Shown here: positions 34,770-46,497 of the stretch, one piece after another
Layout of the letters: every line of letters starts with the position of its first letter
Numbering within the stretch: position 1 is the first letter of the stretch
Program-made: the position numbers and the translations under genes
The notes under the pieces: model-generated
Database searches by the model: none
The model's input: the letters and a program-made list of their open reading frames with translations, nothing else
What the model was told of the DNA's origin: nothing
Assembly: GCA_025738555.1 (NCBI GenBank)
Contig: JAOVFP010000005.1
Location: forward strand, 2,790,001 to 2,854,000
DNA from: Cyathus striatus
Taxonomy: Eukaryota; Basidiomycota; Agaricomycetes; Agaricales; Nidulariaceae
Reading direction: 5' to 3'
Length of the DNA stretch: 64,000 nt

Positions 34770-35390
34770 ATGTGATCAAGTACGAGAAGCAGTGTGGTAG
34801 CAGGAAGTCATTTAAGTCACTTCTACTAGTACCGAATGAACAGCTGATGAACTCGAGGAAGCTCGGAGGATAAGTCTTGCACATCGAGCTGCCATCCGAA
34901 TGCACCAGGAGCAACAGGCTTGCCTCACGAACGAGTTGGACGAGGAGTAAAGTTAGAATATTAAAATATCTTCATTTGCATAATCACCAGAAAAATCTGT
35001 AGAAGTGCAAAACCGAGCACGCCGGTTTGGCTGTGATTAGTAACACAGCCTCTTTACGAAGAACAGGATAGCACGTATCTGAAATATACCAGCCCTATCG
35101 TTCCGGCTACCGTCGAAATGATCCTCTCTTTACAGTATATAGTACCATGAGTAGCGTTACACGGCGGATTGAGCAAGACTTGGGAGATGTCTATGGCACT
35201 GGCAACCTGCCTCTTCGGATGTCAGAGCTGTCTAGCACTGGTCCATCGACTGAGCAAAAAGCAAGCGAGAGAGCCGGAAGACGAGGCTTGACACCTGCTT
35301 CGATTGCAGCGCAATGAGTCCTGTACGGTCCGACCAAATGTCCGTGGTTATGTTCAACTGGAGTTCGAACCCGCTTGATTGCAAACGTGA
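34770..35390 (+). pseudogene. Decayed remnant of an unrecognised charged gene, copy C
   Basis: Best preserved copy. One frame reads ADELEEARRISLAHRAAIRM ending ..NELDEE* at about 34845-34950, a piece VEVQNRARRFGCD follows near 35000, and an exon-like piece starts MSSVTRRIEQDLGDVYGTGN at 35148 and runs to IAAQ* near 35316. Charged helical composition with no recognised domain. Confidence 0.4.
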
Positions 35391-35649
35391 AATTCCCGGT
35401 GCTTGTACTGCTACATTGTTCGCTGAAAACTGAGCAATCGAATGGCGAGAAAAATAAGAAGTCGATTTGAATGGTACAGAGTGAGACAAGGGTGAGATTG
35501 GTGGTGGCGGGGGAAAGGAAAAGAATTGAAAAAGAAATTCATTTGATGGCAAGCGATCTCGCGTGCTTCGACTACACGCGTTTTCCCCGTGATGACCACC
35601 CCACCCCTTCAGTGCCCATCCTCAGTTGCTCAATGCAACGTTAAGCTAC

Positions 35650-37650
35650 ATAACATATGAAAGTCGATTCAAGTCGATTTGGTAAGTTAGGATGAGCGCT
35701 TGGAGGTGGTCCGTGGAGGCTTTTGGGAAATAGGCATCAACAGAACTATTTTCTTCGTCTTGTGCCGAGACGCAGCACACTCAACAACAAAGGTTCACAA
35801 ATAAAAGCGGACCTTTTTCTAATCAAAGTATACAGCAACAATTGTAGTATACGGGCGCATATCGAGCGCGTAATCGAGGGCGCGTAAGGCGTAATGGCAT
35901 AACTATGAAGTGAACAAAATAAAAGTCCGAAATTATGCAATCCCAAGCAAATTGTCTGTATGAGAAAGAAAAGAAACAAATTTTCAGCTGTGATATGGTC
36001 CGAATTCCGATAATAGCAGGAGTGGTGGCACAAGGAGATAGAATACAATATAATAGGCTGTAATAAAAACACAGAAGATAGCGAAGCAATGATTTGTCAT
36101 CGGAATAAAAGCAATTTCTTCACTCAAAACAATGCAAAAGAACAGGCAGTGCGTCGTGGTAAAGGACGTCCATGGTTCAAATAGCGAGACAGTAGCAAGC
36201 GTTTCATAGAGCAGATTTTTTTGAAAGCAACAAAGAAAGCGAGAAATATGGGGAGGGAGGTTGAAGAGCAGAAACGGTGACACGGCCGAAACGAGAGTTT
36301 GGCGGGTAGGGATGCGGACGTAGAGGGCAGGTACAGATGCGGGCGCGAAGGAGATGAGGGTTTGACTTGACCAGTAGGAACGCGAGAATTGGGAGTTCGA
36401 GTAGTGGTAGCAGGTGACCAACAGGTTAAAGACCAGAGGTGAGGTGTTGAGAAATATGGCCATCCAAATGGCAAAAGCACTACGCCTCTGATGGAAACAT
36501 ACAGAGGATAATTCAAAGAGTAAAATAGTCAACCAGTCAGCGGCCCGTAGACCACGCGAAGAGCACCTGGCGCAAGCCGACATAACAATGGATCCTGTGC
36601 GAAAGGCAATGCGGATAGCAAAAGCTGTTGGTATCATTCGATAGCCCAAAGGTTACACGAAGGACACCAACCCACTGCGTAACGCAAAACACCAGGCCAA
36701 ATCGGCAGCCCGTAAACCACACGAAATAGCCCAGCTGGTTCACCCAATGAACTGTCCATAGAGAGACCCAGAGAACCAGGCCCAAATCGGTAGCCCGTAG
36801 ACTGCACGAAATAGACCAACAGGAGTCGCCCACCACGTAAAGGAGACGCTGTCGAAAGCATTCCCCTAGCCAAAGCACGCGATCTGTAGTCATCCCTAGC
36901 CGAAGAAACAAATTGATCTTGCTCAGAGTCCTACCCAATTTCTTCTTCATGTAGTTCTAAGACGGGAGACAGAATTCCAATCACTAAAAACGAGAGTAAA
37001 TATAAATTAGTAAAAGTAATATCACACAATAGAGAAAAGAAAGAGAACATACGCCCCGGTCGACACCATTCCCACAAAGGTATGCATCCCTTGTGCGGAA
37101 TCGGTATGCAGCATCCTAAAGCTACGCTATCATAAGCTTCTATTCAGATCATCACGTCGAGGAAGACTTACCGTCTCGAAGCAATCCCTGAGCCGCCATC
37201 CTCGTTCAACCCTTTGCCCAGCACCAACGTCCTAAACTACACCTTACAGGACTCTCCATGATAGCATGTACAGAACTTGACGAGGAGCCTGCAAGTGATA
37301 CTCATGGGAATCTGAAGAGGAGTTGAGGCTGACGGTCAGGAGAGATGAGCCAAGATGAGGAAGGAAGTACTTACACGGCGTCGGAGTCCTGCTTGGTGTT
37401 TCGAGGAGGGAGATGGGAGTGTTTGGGTCTGAGAATTGTGATGTGCGAGGATGGTTCGTGAATAGAGGGGGTAGAAGGCATAAGAGAATCAGAAGGATGA
37501 GGAAGGGCTGGGGGGCGGCGAACAAAAGGAGCTGCCCCCCAGTTCCGTATACGAGATAAGATGAAGACTGTTCCTGAAAGTTATGTAAACTCGGGGCTGT
37601 CGTGGTTACTGAGAAAGGATGGGGGAACACCACAATATCAACAATATCAC
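35650..37650 (-). pseudogene. Region X, copy C: decayed - strand gene
   Basis: Same block as 5000-7110 and 27050-28960. The longest - strand frame (35984-36649) reads GYRMIPTAFAIRIAFRTGSI, then AADWLTILLFELS and AFAIWMAIFLNTSPLVFNLL, suggesting several membrane helices. Small deletions relative to A and B and an in-frame TAG in the VEFRTLVLGKGLNED piece show decay. Confidence 0.4.
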
Positions 37651-37664
37651 ATGACCGAATCATG

Positions 37665-38390
37665 ACAGCCTGAGCAAGCCATCCAACAATTTTAAACTAA
37701 GTAATTAGACTAAGTACCAAGCCTGACATCGGATTCGAGACGGAATTAGTGGTCATATGAAATGGTAGTTTAATATATACGAGGCTGTTAGGTTCAAGTC
37801 GGATTGAGGAGGACGCAAGAGTTGTCTTAATAGTAAGGCCTCAGTGTCGAATTTTGCATGCTCAAGGGATGTACTATCTTGCACGTATTATGTTATGAGC
37901 ATGCATTATAATATAGATGGTAAGAAGCTATACACACTCAAAACCATTCGTGAGGTTATAAAATTGTAAGTGTGTACATGTACTTACTAAATATGCATCA
38001 AGTATACACAGAGTATACATATGCACGCTCAGCACTGTCTCGTTGATCGTACACTTAAACTTGTTAAACAGTAAGTGCCCATATATGGGCTGTACGAGCG
38101 TTAACTACAATCGATGTTTGTGTTCTCACCCGTTTGAGCCTGGTTCTGTCTCTGTCTCATACCACTGCTGAATTTAGTGAGGCAAGGCATGGTGTGATTC
38201 TGACAGGAATCATTTCAAAGGTCATTGGACTCGATTTCGGCTCACTGAGCCCGGTCCGAGAGCTGTTAGATTTGAGATTTTGGACGGACTGGTGGGAATT
38301 ACATAAATATAAATGTTCAATGTACTTGTATGCTGGGGATCAGAATTGGTCTAGGTTATTTTATTTATACCTTGAGTTGGAAGAATATGT
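37665..38390. other. Spacer after module C, no gene recognised
   Basis: AT-rich sequence with short direct words (GTATACA, TGTACATG). An 86-codon + strand frame at 38134-38394 ends at the start of the small transposon and shows no family signal. Confidence 0.5.
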
Positions 38391-38393
38391 TTA

Positions 38394-38807
38394 GGGCCTG
38401 TGTGGTAACTGTGGGATCATCCCTTTTCAAAAAAATGCGAATATCTTCGCGGCAGCTTAAGATACCAATATGATACCTAGCACACAGGTATCCAGACTAT
38501 AGCAGTTCGTAGTTCCCAAATTTCGTCGCACTGGGACTGTTTGGACTGTTGGAAGGTACTGATTGAACATACTGGTTCAATCCCTCACAGTTCCTTAATC
38601 TCACTGATTCTCACACTGGGCAGTTGTACATTTTAGATGAAGAACGCATCGTACACTCACAACATTTGACATATAGAGAGATAACTACTATTAATACACG
38701 TTTGTAAAATATCGAGCTCATATCGTATGTCGTTGAAGCGATATTCGAACTTTTGTGAAAAGGGATGATCCCGTACGGGATTGATCCCACAGTTATCACA
38801 CAGGCCC
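38394..38807. mobile_element. PIF/Harbinger-like MITE, 414 bp
   Basis: Inverted ends GGGCCTGTGTG(G/A)TAACTGTG are flanked by a TTA direct repeat at 38391-38393 and 38808-38810, the target duplication typical of PIF/Harbinger (Tourist-type) elements. The right arm has an extra short palindrome (GATCCCGTACGGGATTGATC). No coding capacity. Confidence 0.8.
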
Positions 38808-38810
38808 TTA

Positions 38811-39240
38811 AGGGTAAGTTTGAAGGCTATCCTCGGGAATAGGAAGTGGGATTGGGATGGGCCATTTGTGGTTGGCATTGCGATTGCGATTTAGGTGACC
38901 TTGTTGGGAGGGTGAGCGGAAGGAGGAAGGAAGGCTAGGATTGAAGATAAGTGCATACTACATAAATGTTGTCAGGTATTACATATTACTTACTACTTGC
39001 AGGCTACAGGTAGAGCGGTAAGTGATGAAAGTTCTGCAAAGTCTGACGCATTAGTAGTATTTTAGGGTCTATTATTAAGTATGTAAGTTACTTGTAATCG
39101 GAAGATTCGAACTAATTTCAACTTTATAGCTGTGGGATGTTTGAAATCCTATTTGAGTCCATCAGCCTTCCGCACCTCAGTTCCTCACAAACTTCCCCAC
39201 ACTTGTCTAATAACAAGTGGGAGTACCATGTGCTGTCGTG
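38811..39240. other. Spacer between MITE and module D
   Basis: No coding signal, repeat or RNA recognised. Confidence 0.5.
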
Positions 39241-39498
39241 ACATATGCTTAGCTTAGATCATTCTGCTGTCTTTATTCCGTAAGATCTCTGCGCATGGGA
39301 CAGACTAGTCTACCTTGAAAAACCAAAACCTCCACCCGCTTCTGTTTATACACCCGCATTTTCCCAAGAAACACATTAACGACATACATCATTTCTAAAA
39401 TATTCTAACTTCTAACTGATTATCACGAACTTTGATTATGATGATGGCATCTTTTGAGTGAGCTAAATAACAAATGCGAATGTTTCTCGAGTACAGAT

Positions 39499-39507
39499 TT
39501 ATATAAA
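39499..39507 (+). promoter_or_regulatory. TATA box of the DUF6533 gene in D
   Basis: TTATATAAA about 55 bp upstream of the ATG at 39561. The element is kept at the same spacing in all four modules. Confidence 0.6.
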
Positions 39508-39560
39508 TGGTACTGCAGTATAGACGAATCTCCGTAACTTACCCTGCATTCATCCTCACT

Positions 39561-41151
39561 ATGACAGAGGTCTCACTTCCCCTGGACCCGCTACACCAAG
39601 AAATTGTTGTAGCATCAATGACCCACTTACGTATCGAAAATGTATGGCTAAATTTATTCAAGTGTTCCTTACAAGATGATGTCTAACTTTTGATGAAGGA
39701 GATAAATGGTCAGGAGCTTGAAAATATATATCACACCTAGAACTGAGTACTTACTAGTGTTTCAGTCATGGCTTTCGCCTTAATGGTAAGTATTCAAGAA
39801 TTTCACCTTTTAGGCAACATACTAATAGTTGTGTGTAAATTAACAGGTCTATGATTACTTATTGACATTCGGGCACGAAGTCGATTTAGTCTGGAATGCA
39901 CCCTGGAGCTTCATGAAAATCATGTATATTCTTACTCGATATGTTCAATTTACGATGATCGGTATGATAGGTAACTTATATCCCCTCATTTTATTATTCT
40001 ACTGGAGTGTTACTAGTTTAAGTTGTCGTCACCAGATAGGATAGCTCCCGAAGTGTCAGCCGCAAAATGCAAATTTCTATACGTACTTCCAACATGTGAG
40101 TAAATACTCTCTTAGCTGAATAAATATATATTTAACTATACCTCGATAAAATAGGGTTTCTCTTGATTAGTATGGGTTCAGCAGAAGGTGATATCGCTAA
40201 GTAAGTTATTGAAAAAATCTAACATTTTCCTGAAGTTGTCTTAACTATACGAACCTGGGCTGTTTGCGGAAGTCGACGGTGGCTTGGAACTGTGTTATTG
40301 GTTTATTTCATAGGAATTTGGGTTGGCGCATTGATAGGGACCTCTCGATTCCTGGATTCCATGGAATGTAAGTCTAAATATACCTTTAAATGCACTGACT
40401 TATGATGTACAATTCAGTTGTATTGCAAAAGCCCCTACGCTCCGTATTGCAAGGCTGCTTAATTACAAGTGCGAAAGGCAATTTACTTATTATTAACTGG
40501 GGTCTTCTTTTTGTCTTTGATGCTGGTATGCCAAATTTGTGTGCATATAACAGAACGTATGCTTATCCATATTACAGTCAATTTGGGACTAATGCTTGTG
40601 CCAGCTTATTACTCATGTAGGCAGCGCTTTCTGTTTAGCCCTCACTAACAGAAATTATTATTAGACAAACAGGGGTCCTCAAATTTAGTCCGAGCGGTCT
40701 TACGTGACGGTAAGAGTTAAACGGCGCCAGGATTCTTGCAGACAATTAAGTTTGATGATTAGGGCTCATCTACTATATTTATATTTTCGGTACGTTTGTT
40801 TTCTCAAATGAAAGTGCCTGTAGTAACCTTATATATTGAAAGCTGTAGCTTCAGCAAACATAGTGGTTGCCTCGAGTGCGGAGGTAAGTGAGCAACTGAG
40901 CATTCATGTATATCGGTCGCTGAATGACTTGAGTTTAGACCGATTACTCTCCACTCCTTGTCGAGTACGTGCCTTGAAATATGAACCTAATATTTAGAAA
41001 GAGGCCGAATCTCTCAATGGAATTTCACAGGCTTGGACGAGTTCTGCATTCGATATTTGCATGCCGGGTGGTCCTTCATGCACGTGTAGAGGCTCGCAGA
41101 ACGGAGATAGCCTCAACAATGACGCTGGACAGTGTCAGAATGCGAGTCTAG
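39561..41151 (+). CDS. DUF6533 domain-containing multi-helix membrane protein (intact copy D)
   Basis: About eleven short exons join into one open frame of about 340 residues. In order: MTEVSLPLDPLHQEIVV; VSVMAFALM; the DUF6533 signature VYDYLLTFGHEVDLVWNAPW; a TM segment to MIGMI; SAAKCKFLYVLPTWFLLISM; LTIRTWAVCGSRRWLG with a second TM; LQGCLITSAKGN; LLFVFDAVNLGLMLVPAYYS; SSNLVRAVLRDG; YYIYIFAVASANIVVASSAE; DYSPLLVELGRVLHSIFACR; and a polar tail ending at TAG 41149-41151. All junctions use GT-AG, including the donor after exon 2 that is mutated in A, B and C. The join between exons 1 and 2 is the least certain. DUF6533 proteins are common Agaricomycete membrane proteins of unknown role with about seven helices. 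It is convergent with the dehydrogenase on its right. Confidence 0.88.
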
Positions 41152-41367
41152 TTGCCATTCCAATTTGATTTCCCACTCTTACTATGTTAGCTTGTTTTGT
41201 TATATGGAACCTGTATAAATATCTGCAATTTCGTATTTTTGAATTTGGAGACAACGAATATAATAAGGCTGCTGCGACGATGGTACAGGAAAATAATAAT
41301 TCGACATAGATTCGATAAAATGATATAGATATTTACACAAGCAGTGGTTGCCTGTTCTAGGCCCAGC

Positions 41368-42628
41368 TCAAGCAGTCTCATCTGGATGCACAACAAGCTT
41401 GACTCCCGATACCTGGTCATTCTCCAAAAGTTTTAGGCCTTCAAGTATCCCAGCGAGACCACCAGAAAGTACTTGAACTTTATTCGGCTACATAGGATGA
41501 AATAGAGTTAAACATTTGAAGAAATATAGTCGAGTGGGAGATACTTACCACGATGGCTCCAGTTTCCAAGAAGGATGTAATAATACCGTATATTTCTTTG
41601 ATGTATTCTACGTTCTGTGGAGCTGTAACAACAGCTGAGACGGCAATTATGCTTTTCCCGGAACCTTCTGCCACGCTGATCTGCGAAGGAAGGACGAGTG
41701 CGATCTTTCCGCCACCCGCGAGAAGATTATACCCAGCTTGCTGCGTCTCTTGAATAGAAATGGCGTCATAAACAAGCTTTATCGGTTCCGAAGTGATTGC
41801 TGCAACCTCGGAAGGTAACTTAGAGAGAGGAATAAATCGGTCGATGAGGTGAGTCGCTCCAAGCCCTTTCAAAAATGACTCATGCTTGAGAGACGCAGTG
41901 GTGATGATTGGAGAAAAGCCGGAGTATTTTGCGAGTTGAATTGCTAAGATAATATTAACAACAACAAAGACGATTGGAATTTATAAAATACGCACTGAAT
42001 TGTCCAACTGAACTTGCTCCTCCCAGTATGACAATCGGCGTGTTCGCATACTTTCCTGCTGCAGAAGGCGTTTCTGGACCAGAAAGAGCAAATCCATGAG
42101 GATCTTTATGGTACAGTCCTCCCCATGCAGTAAACAGTCCAGTAGGAATGGTCGCAGTTTGGTCATAAGACCATCCAGATGGGATCTTTACTTGAGTAAG
42201 TTCAGAGAATAATACTTAAATGTCATGAGATAACCTTGGCAGTTCTATTTGCGGGGGAGATTGCGTACTGTTGGAATCCATCCCCACGGTTTGAGAAATC
42301 ACCCTCAAAGAATCTGCAAAAAAAAATAGCATAAATGAAACATCCCACAGAAAACGGTACATTGGTCTTACACTTTATCGCCCTTCGAGAATCCTTGAAC
42401 GCCCTCTCCTACTTCTTCGACGTCGCCGGCAGCGTCAAATCCCACAATTAGAGGGAAGTTCGTGATACCAAAGCCGTATTTCTGAATCTTCCAGTCGACA
42501 GGGTTGAGAGCGGACGATTTGAGCTTGATCAGAAGTTCTCCAGGTCCAGGGGTATATATATCAGTCGTCCCAAGTGCAAATTTACCGCCTACACCATCGA
42601 GAAAGACTGCTTTCTGTTGACGAGCCAT
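41368..42628 (-). CDS. Zinc-type alcohol dehydrogenase / enoyl-reductase-like MDR protein (intact copy D)
   Basis: Five exons (about 42628-42373, 42313-42238, 42188-41992, 41947-41549, 41487-41368) give a protein of about 345 residues, the usual length for this family. The GroES-like N-terminal domain reads PGPGELLIKLKSSALNPVDW and FPLIVGFDAAGDVEEVGEGV; the Rossmann-fold nucleotide motif reads ILGGASSVGQFAIQLAK (about residue 150); the C-terminus is KLVVHPDETA*. The structural-zinc cysteine cluster is absent, which places it with quinone-oxidoreductase or trans-enoyl-reductase types using NADPH. I chose MARQQKAVF at 42628 rather than the in-frame ATG at 42664, because homologues start like this. 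A TATATATAAG promoter element lies at about 42719-42728. Substrate unknown. Confidence 0.93.
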
Positions 42629-42729
42629 AGGTACTGCGGAGTAATAGATCGTGTGTGAAGGCAAAAGAAAGGTACTAGTGGGTATGTTCGGCGTTAAGTT
42701 GAGAACGTTAAGATCACTTTATATATAAG

Positions 42730-43700
42730 GTGAACATCGGACTTGGGAAATTCAATTGCACCATCTCAGCTCGATGATGAGTGGAATTGCATGATTCCAC
42801 AGCAGTTGTGTGTGAGCGTTTAGTCAGCGATGAGTAATTATAGCTGCGAGCTTACTTTCACTGTGTTCTCGCCCAGTGTCCTACGCAGATCATGAAGGTC
42901 ACGTTGTTGATAAAGTTATAGATAACTCCATTGACAAGAATGGCTGACTGTTCTGCTCCGTCATTTGTCTGTCATGATAATGACTAAATCAGGCGGAACA
43001 ATGAGACGATACGAGCAAGATATTGTTACTATTAGACAATATACATAGCAATCATTTCGTGCCATAACCCTATCGCGGTTTTGAATCCTTTGTTTGAGTA
43101 TATCACCTCTTATCCCAGCCAAGTTCTCTCGCGAAGTGAAGAGCACTTCACCGACAGTCTCCTCTTGCTCATCATTGATGCTTGCACCGTCAATCCCAAA
43201 TACGCTAGGTATGGTAGAAGAAGGGTTCTGCCAGCTTCTTGCAAGGGTGTGTATGTAGATGTTAACGTTAAATAGTCACTAGGATGGGGGAGTGCACCGC
43301 GGGAACGAACGAGAAACGTTTAATCTCGATCGCTCCGAGGAAAGCTCAAGTGCTGACGGTTCTGTTAACCTGAGAGGCGGAGCGGGGCGGTGGTGGTAGC
43401 GATTTTCGTTGTCAATGAAGAAGAATTTGACTTTTGACTTTAGGCTTCTTGAACGTCTGCTAACATTTAGGTGTTAAGTGGGACTAGGAGGCTCGTTCGC
43501 GGCTAGGTTAACTTTAGGATAGGCGGGGGTTGGAGGTACCGGAACCTAGCCTGGAACTGAGGGTCGATAGAAGTGACGGTTGGGATGATGACTTCAAGGC
43601 TCAGACGAGGGAGCACTGGCACAAGTCAGCGACTTCGATAGCCTGAAGTAGTCCATGGACGACTAAGGAGTGGGGGACTGGAAGGGGAAAACGTACAGAA
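42730..43700. other. Spacer upstream of the dehydrogenase, absent from A and C
   Basis: No conserved coding frame. This stretch and the dehydrogenase 5' exons are what was deleted in modules A and C. Confidence 0.5.
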
Positions 43701-43709
43701 CCATACATA

Positions 43710-44460
43710 TAGTGAACGATCGTCTCACAAAGGGGGCAGTAGACTCGTAGAGGGCGCATGTGTAGATGTTTGCTGTTTGCTGTTTTGCGTATAGTAAAAG
43801 CTGTCGTTCTGAAGTCACCGATATGCAACCTATGCGCGAAGCAGAGTCATAGCAGGAAGCCGTTAAAGTCACCCTCACTGAGTGAACAGTTGAGGATCCA
43901 GAGAGAGCTCGAGCAGGGAGCCATTTTCTTTAGGCTTGAGTCTTACACATCGAGCCGTCATCCGCTAATGTAGCTGACCTCTCACAAACGTGTCGGGTGA
44001 AGGGTGCACTTGGGGCATTCAGTTATCTTCATTTGCATATGATACATCGTACAGAGAAGTTTGTAGAGGTACTATTAAGCACGCTGTCTGCAGTGGTCAG
44101 TAACGCAGCTTTACGAAGAACAGGATAGCACGTACCTGAAGTATACTAGCCCCATCGTTCCTCCCTATATCCTGAGCCCGGCTACCGTTGAAATGATCCT
44201 CTATTTACATACCATGACATGAGTAGCGTCTCCGCAGCGGATTGAGCGATTCAGATTATCGACGACTTGTGGGTTTTCTATGGCACTGACAGCCTGCCTC
44301 CTCGGACGTCGGAGCCACCTACTACTGGACCGTTAACTGGGGAAACCAGGAGGCGAGAGAGCTGGAAGACGAGGTTTTGCAGTGCCATGTGTCCTATACA
44401 ACCAAATGGCCGTGGTTGTGCTCAGCTCGAGTTCGAACACGCTTGATTGCAAACATGGAA
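43710..44460 (+). pseudogene. Decayed remnant of an unrecognised charged gene, copy D
   Basis: Aligns with the remnants in A (3680-4350) and C (34770-35390), ending with a QLEFEHA* frame near 44455. It is more decayed here: the MSSV..RRIEQ piece is shifted and the ELEEARR piece is lost. Confidence 0.35.
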
Positions 44461-44783
44461 TTCCCGGTGCTTGGACTACAGCATTGTTCGCTGAAAACTG
44501 AGCAATAGAACGGCGGGAAAAATAAGAAGTCGATTTGAATGGTACAGGGTGCGATTGAATAGCGAGAAAAGGAAAAGAATTGAAAAAAAAGAAGTTGTTT
44601 GCATTGATGGCGAGCGAACTCGCGCGAATCAACGGGCGTTTTCTCTGTGACTGTCACCCACCTCTCTCCATACCCATCCTCAGTTGCTCAGCTGCGATAT
44701 TAAGCTGCATATCATGTTCTTACCACTACGACGTACAGCACGCCGTAACAAGGGGTTAAAAATCCAACGATTTTGGGGGCAAA

Positions 44784-45372
44784 ATGCCACCGGCCCCTGA
44801 TGCAGTGCACCCATCCAGTAGCAACAAGATCCTCAAAGTCAAGAAGCATAGCTCGAGAAAAGCAGGGGAAGAGATTAAGATTTCCGTTACAGAAGCATAT
44901 ATGCTGTTGACGACGGTATCAAGTCTCAGCTCTAGAAATCCGATAGCTCAAGTATGGTCGAACTGGGAGGGCGAATTGCCCGTCTTGCGAGTATACTCTG
45001 CTGAAAAGCTTCGGCATGCTGGTTGCCTCAGGTGAGTCTTGAGAATCTTCTCGAGCATGGGCGGTGGAGGTTTCTCAGACGTGTAGCTCTTTTCCAATAG
45101 GCCGCTATCCGTTGCTGACGGACGATGGCACTTTCAGACTATACCTCAAGGCTCAGAGTCAAGAAATGTCCGATGGCTGGCGTTCAGTGGCGAGCTCTTC
45201 AAACTTTTTCTTGTTCTTCAATCTTCTGCTCTGCCCACACTGTTGTCGTCCATGGAGCCTCAGACTATCGATCATATCGATGTTCTCGGCGTAAACATAA
45301 TCCTCATCCTTGCTTGTCGGTGTTACTTGCAGAATTCTTGTTCGACTAAACCAGGGAGTAGAATCACACTGT
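44784..45372 (+). CDS. Hypothetical two-exon gene (MPPAPD)
   Basis: Exon 1 (44784 to about 45030) starts MPPAPDAVHPSSSNKI and includes EEIKISVTEAYMLLTTVSSL and a VWSNWEGELPVLRVYS segment. A GTGAGT donor and a pyrimidine-rich TTTCCAATAG acceptor lead to exon 2, which stays open (LSVADGRWHFQTIPQ, FKLFLVLQSSALPTLLSS) to TAG near 45372. Total about 175 residues. No known domain. Modules A and B keep only broken first-exon remnants. It may be real, but the splice model rests on open frame only. Confidence 0.4.
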
Positions 45373-45379
45373 AGGGTGC

Positions 45380-46270
45380 TGCTGCATGGTTTTGTGAACT
45401 GGTTGTGGATGGAGGAACAAAGTGACTCACGATTTTGCGGCGCATCACGTTAGGTCGGGCGCGTGTGACGGGCCCTGTCACTGTCACACAAATGGTCCGT
45501 GCGCGGCGCGTGTGGCCGCTAACAACGTCGGCCTACGCGTGCTGCTGAATGCTACCGGGAAAGCAATGCCATGCTTCAGTACACGCTTCTCCGTGATAGG
45601 AAACAATCCTAGCCGTTGTCCACGCGCGCGGTATCTCTTTAGCGATTCCCATTCTTGCTCTTGTTGGAGATTCCTGTGGGCTTCATATTAGAATCTCGAC
45701 TTCTTTTGGAGGGAGAGATCTCCTGGCTTATTCTCCGTCTCGGTATTGCCTTCCTTTCGTGATCGCAGTGGACACTGCTCCTCAGGCTGGAATGAAATCC
45801 TGGAGGCTCGGATGTGGTGAAACTTACCTCGCTGGACGATCGTGCATGAGAGAGCTGGCGTCGCTTACCTGGAGCTCGAGTTGGGGTTTGGTGTCGTGCT
45901 CTGCCTAAGGCTAGGATTCTCGTGTTGGTCGTCCACGTCGAACGCGTATGAAACGCGAGAGCAGGATGACATCGCAAGTTGATACGCAAACGAGCGCCTA
46001 CCGACAGCGTACTGTAAACCACCATCAATCTTCTCCCGCCCTTCATTGCCTAAAACGCTCTGGCACCATCGGACCTCAAAAATTGAAAAAATTGCACGGT
46101 GGGCAATCCTGGCCATCGACGTCGGCTACCCGCATCACGTCGATTGACTGGACACACAGCCAGGCAGCAGTGATCAAGTAGGGACCTGCCCCAAGTAGGA
46201 CACTGCTGCCCATTTAGGGACGCTGGGCGGCCCATATCAGGCTTCCTCTGCCTCGTTCCCAGCTTCCTAA
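45380..46270. other. GC-rich spacer, no gene supported
   Basis: Long opposing ORFs (for example 45639-46046 on -) have arginine/serine-rich, unstructured composition with no exon support. Confidence 0.45.
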
Positions 46271-46275
46271 CCTAC

Positions 46276-46282
46276 TATATAA
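46276..46282 (+). promoter_or_regulatory. TATA box of the small gene at 46498
   Basis: TATATAA is followed by a long C/T-rich leader (46330-46490), typical for active basidiomycete promoters. Confidence 0.55.
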
Positions 46283-46497
46283 ACGCGTCAGGGACCTTAA
46301 TTACCTGTCTAGGTGGCGGCGCGCTACATTTCATCTTTTCTCACCTAAACCACCACCATCACTACACGCTCTTTTTTCCTCTTTTCCTTTCTCTCCGCCT
46401 CTTTTCCTCTTCTCCCTCCCAGTCTCTCCAAGCTGGCTCTATCTACGGTACATTCTTCTAACTGAACTGTCTCCCCTCCCTCTCCTTCGACCCGGCG

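Larger units (their letters stand above)
31740..37660 (+). repeat. Module C of the segmental duplication
   Basis: Contains the 5' flank, broken DUF6533 gene, the same truncated dehydrogenase junction as module A, the charged gene remnant and region X. It has no tail: homology with A and B ends near 37640, just after the 'ATCACATGACCG' stretch. Confidence 0.85.
39240..45372 (+). repeat. Module D, the only copy with intact genes
   Basis: Colinear with A, B and C from the 5' flank to the VWSNWE segment near 44970. It contains about 1.9 kb (about 41800-43710) that A and C have lost. D carries no region X, so X and the tails were joined to the module elsewhere or lost here. Confidence 0.8.

Noticed and set aside
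40825..40870. 2 bp frameshift in DUF6533 copy D
   Set aside because: It disappears if the intron ends at GAAAG instead of TGTAG. That acceptor also works in A, B and C, so D stays open.
45639..46046. 135-codon - strand ORF in the GC-rich spacer
   Set aside because: Arg/Ser-rich, no domain, and alternative frames are equally open.
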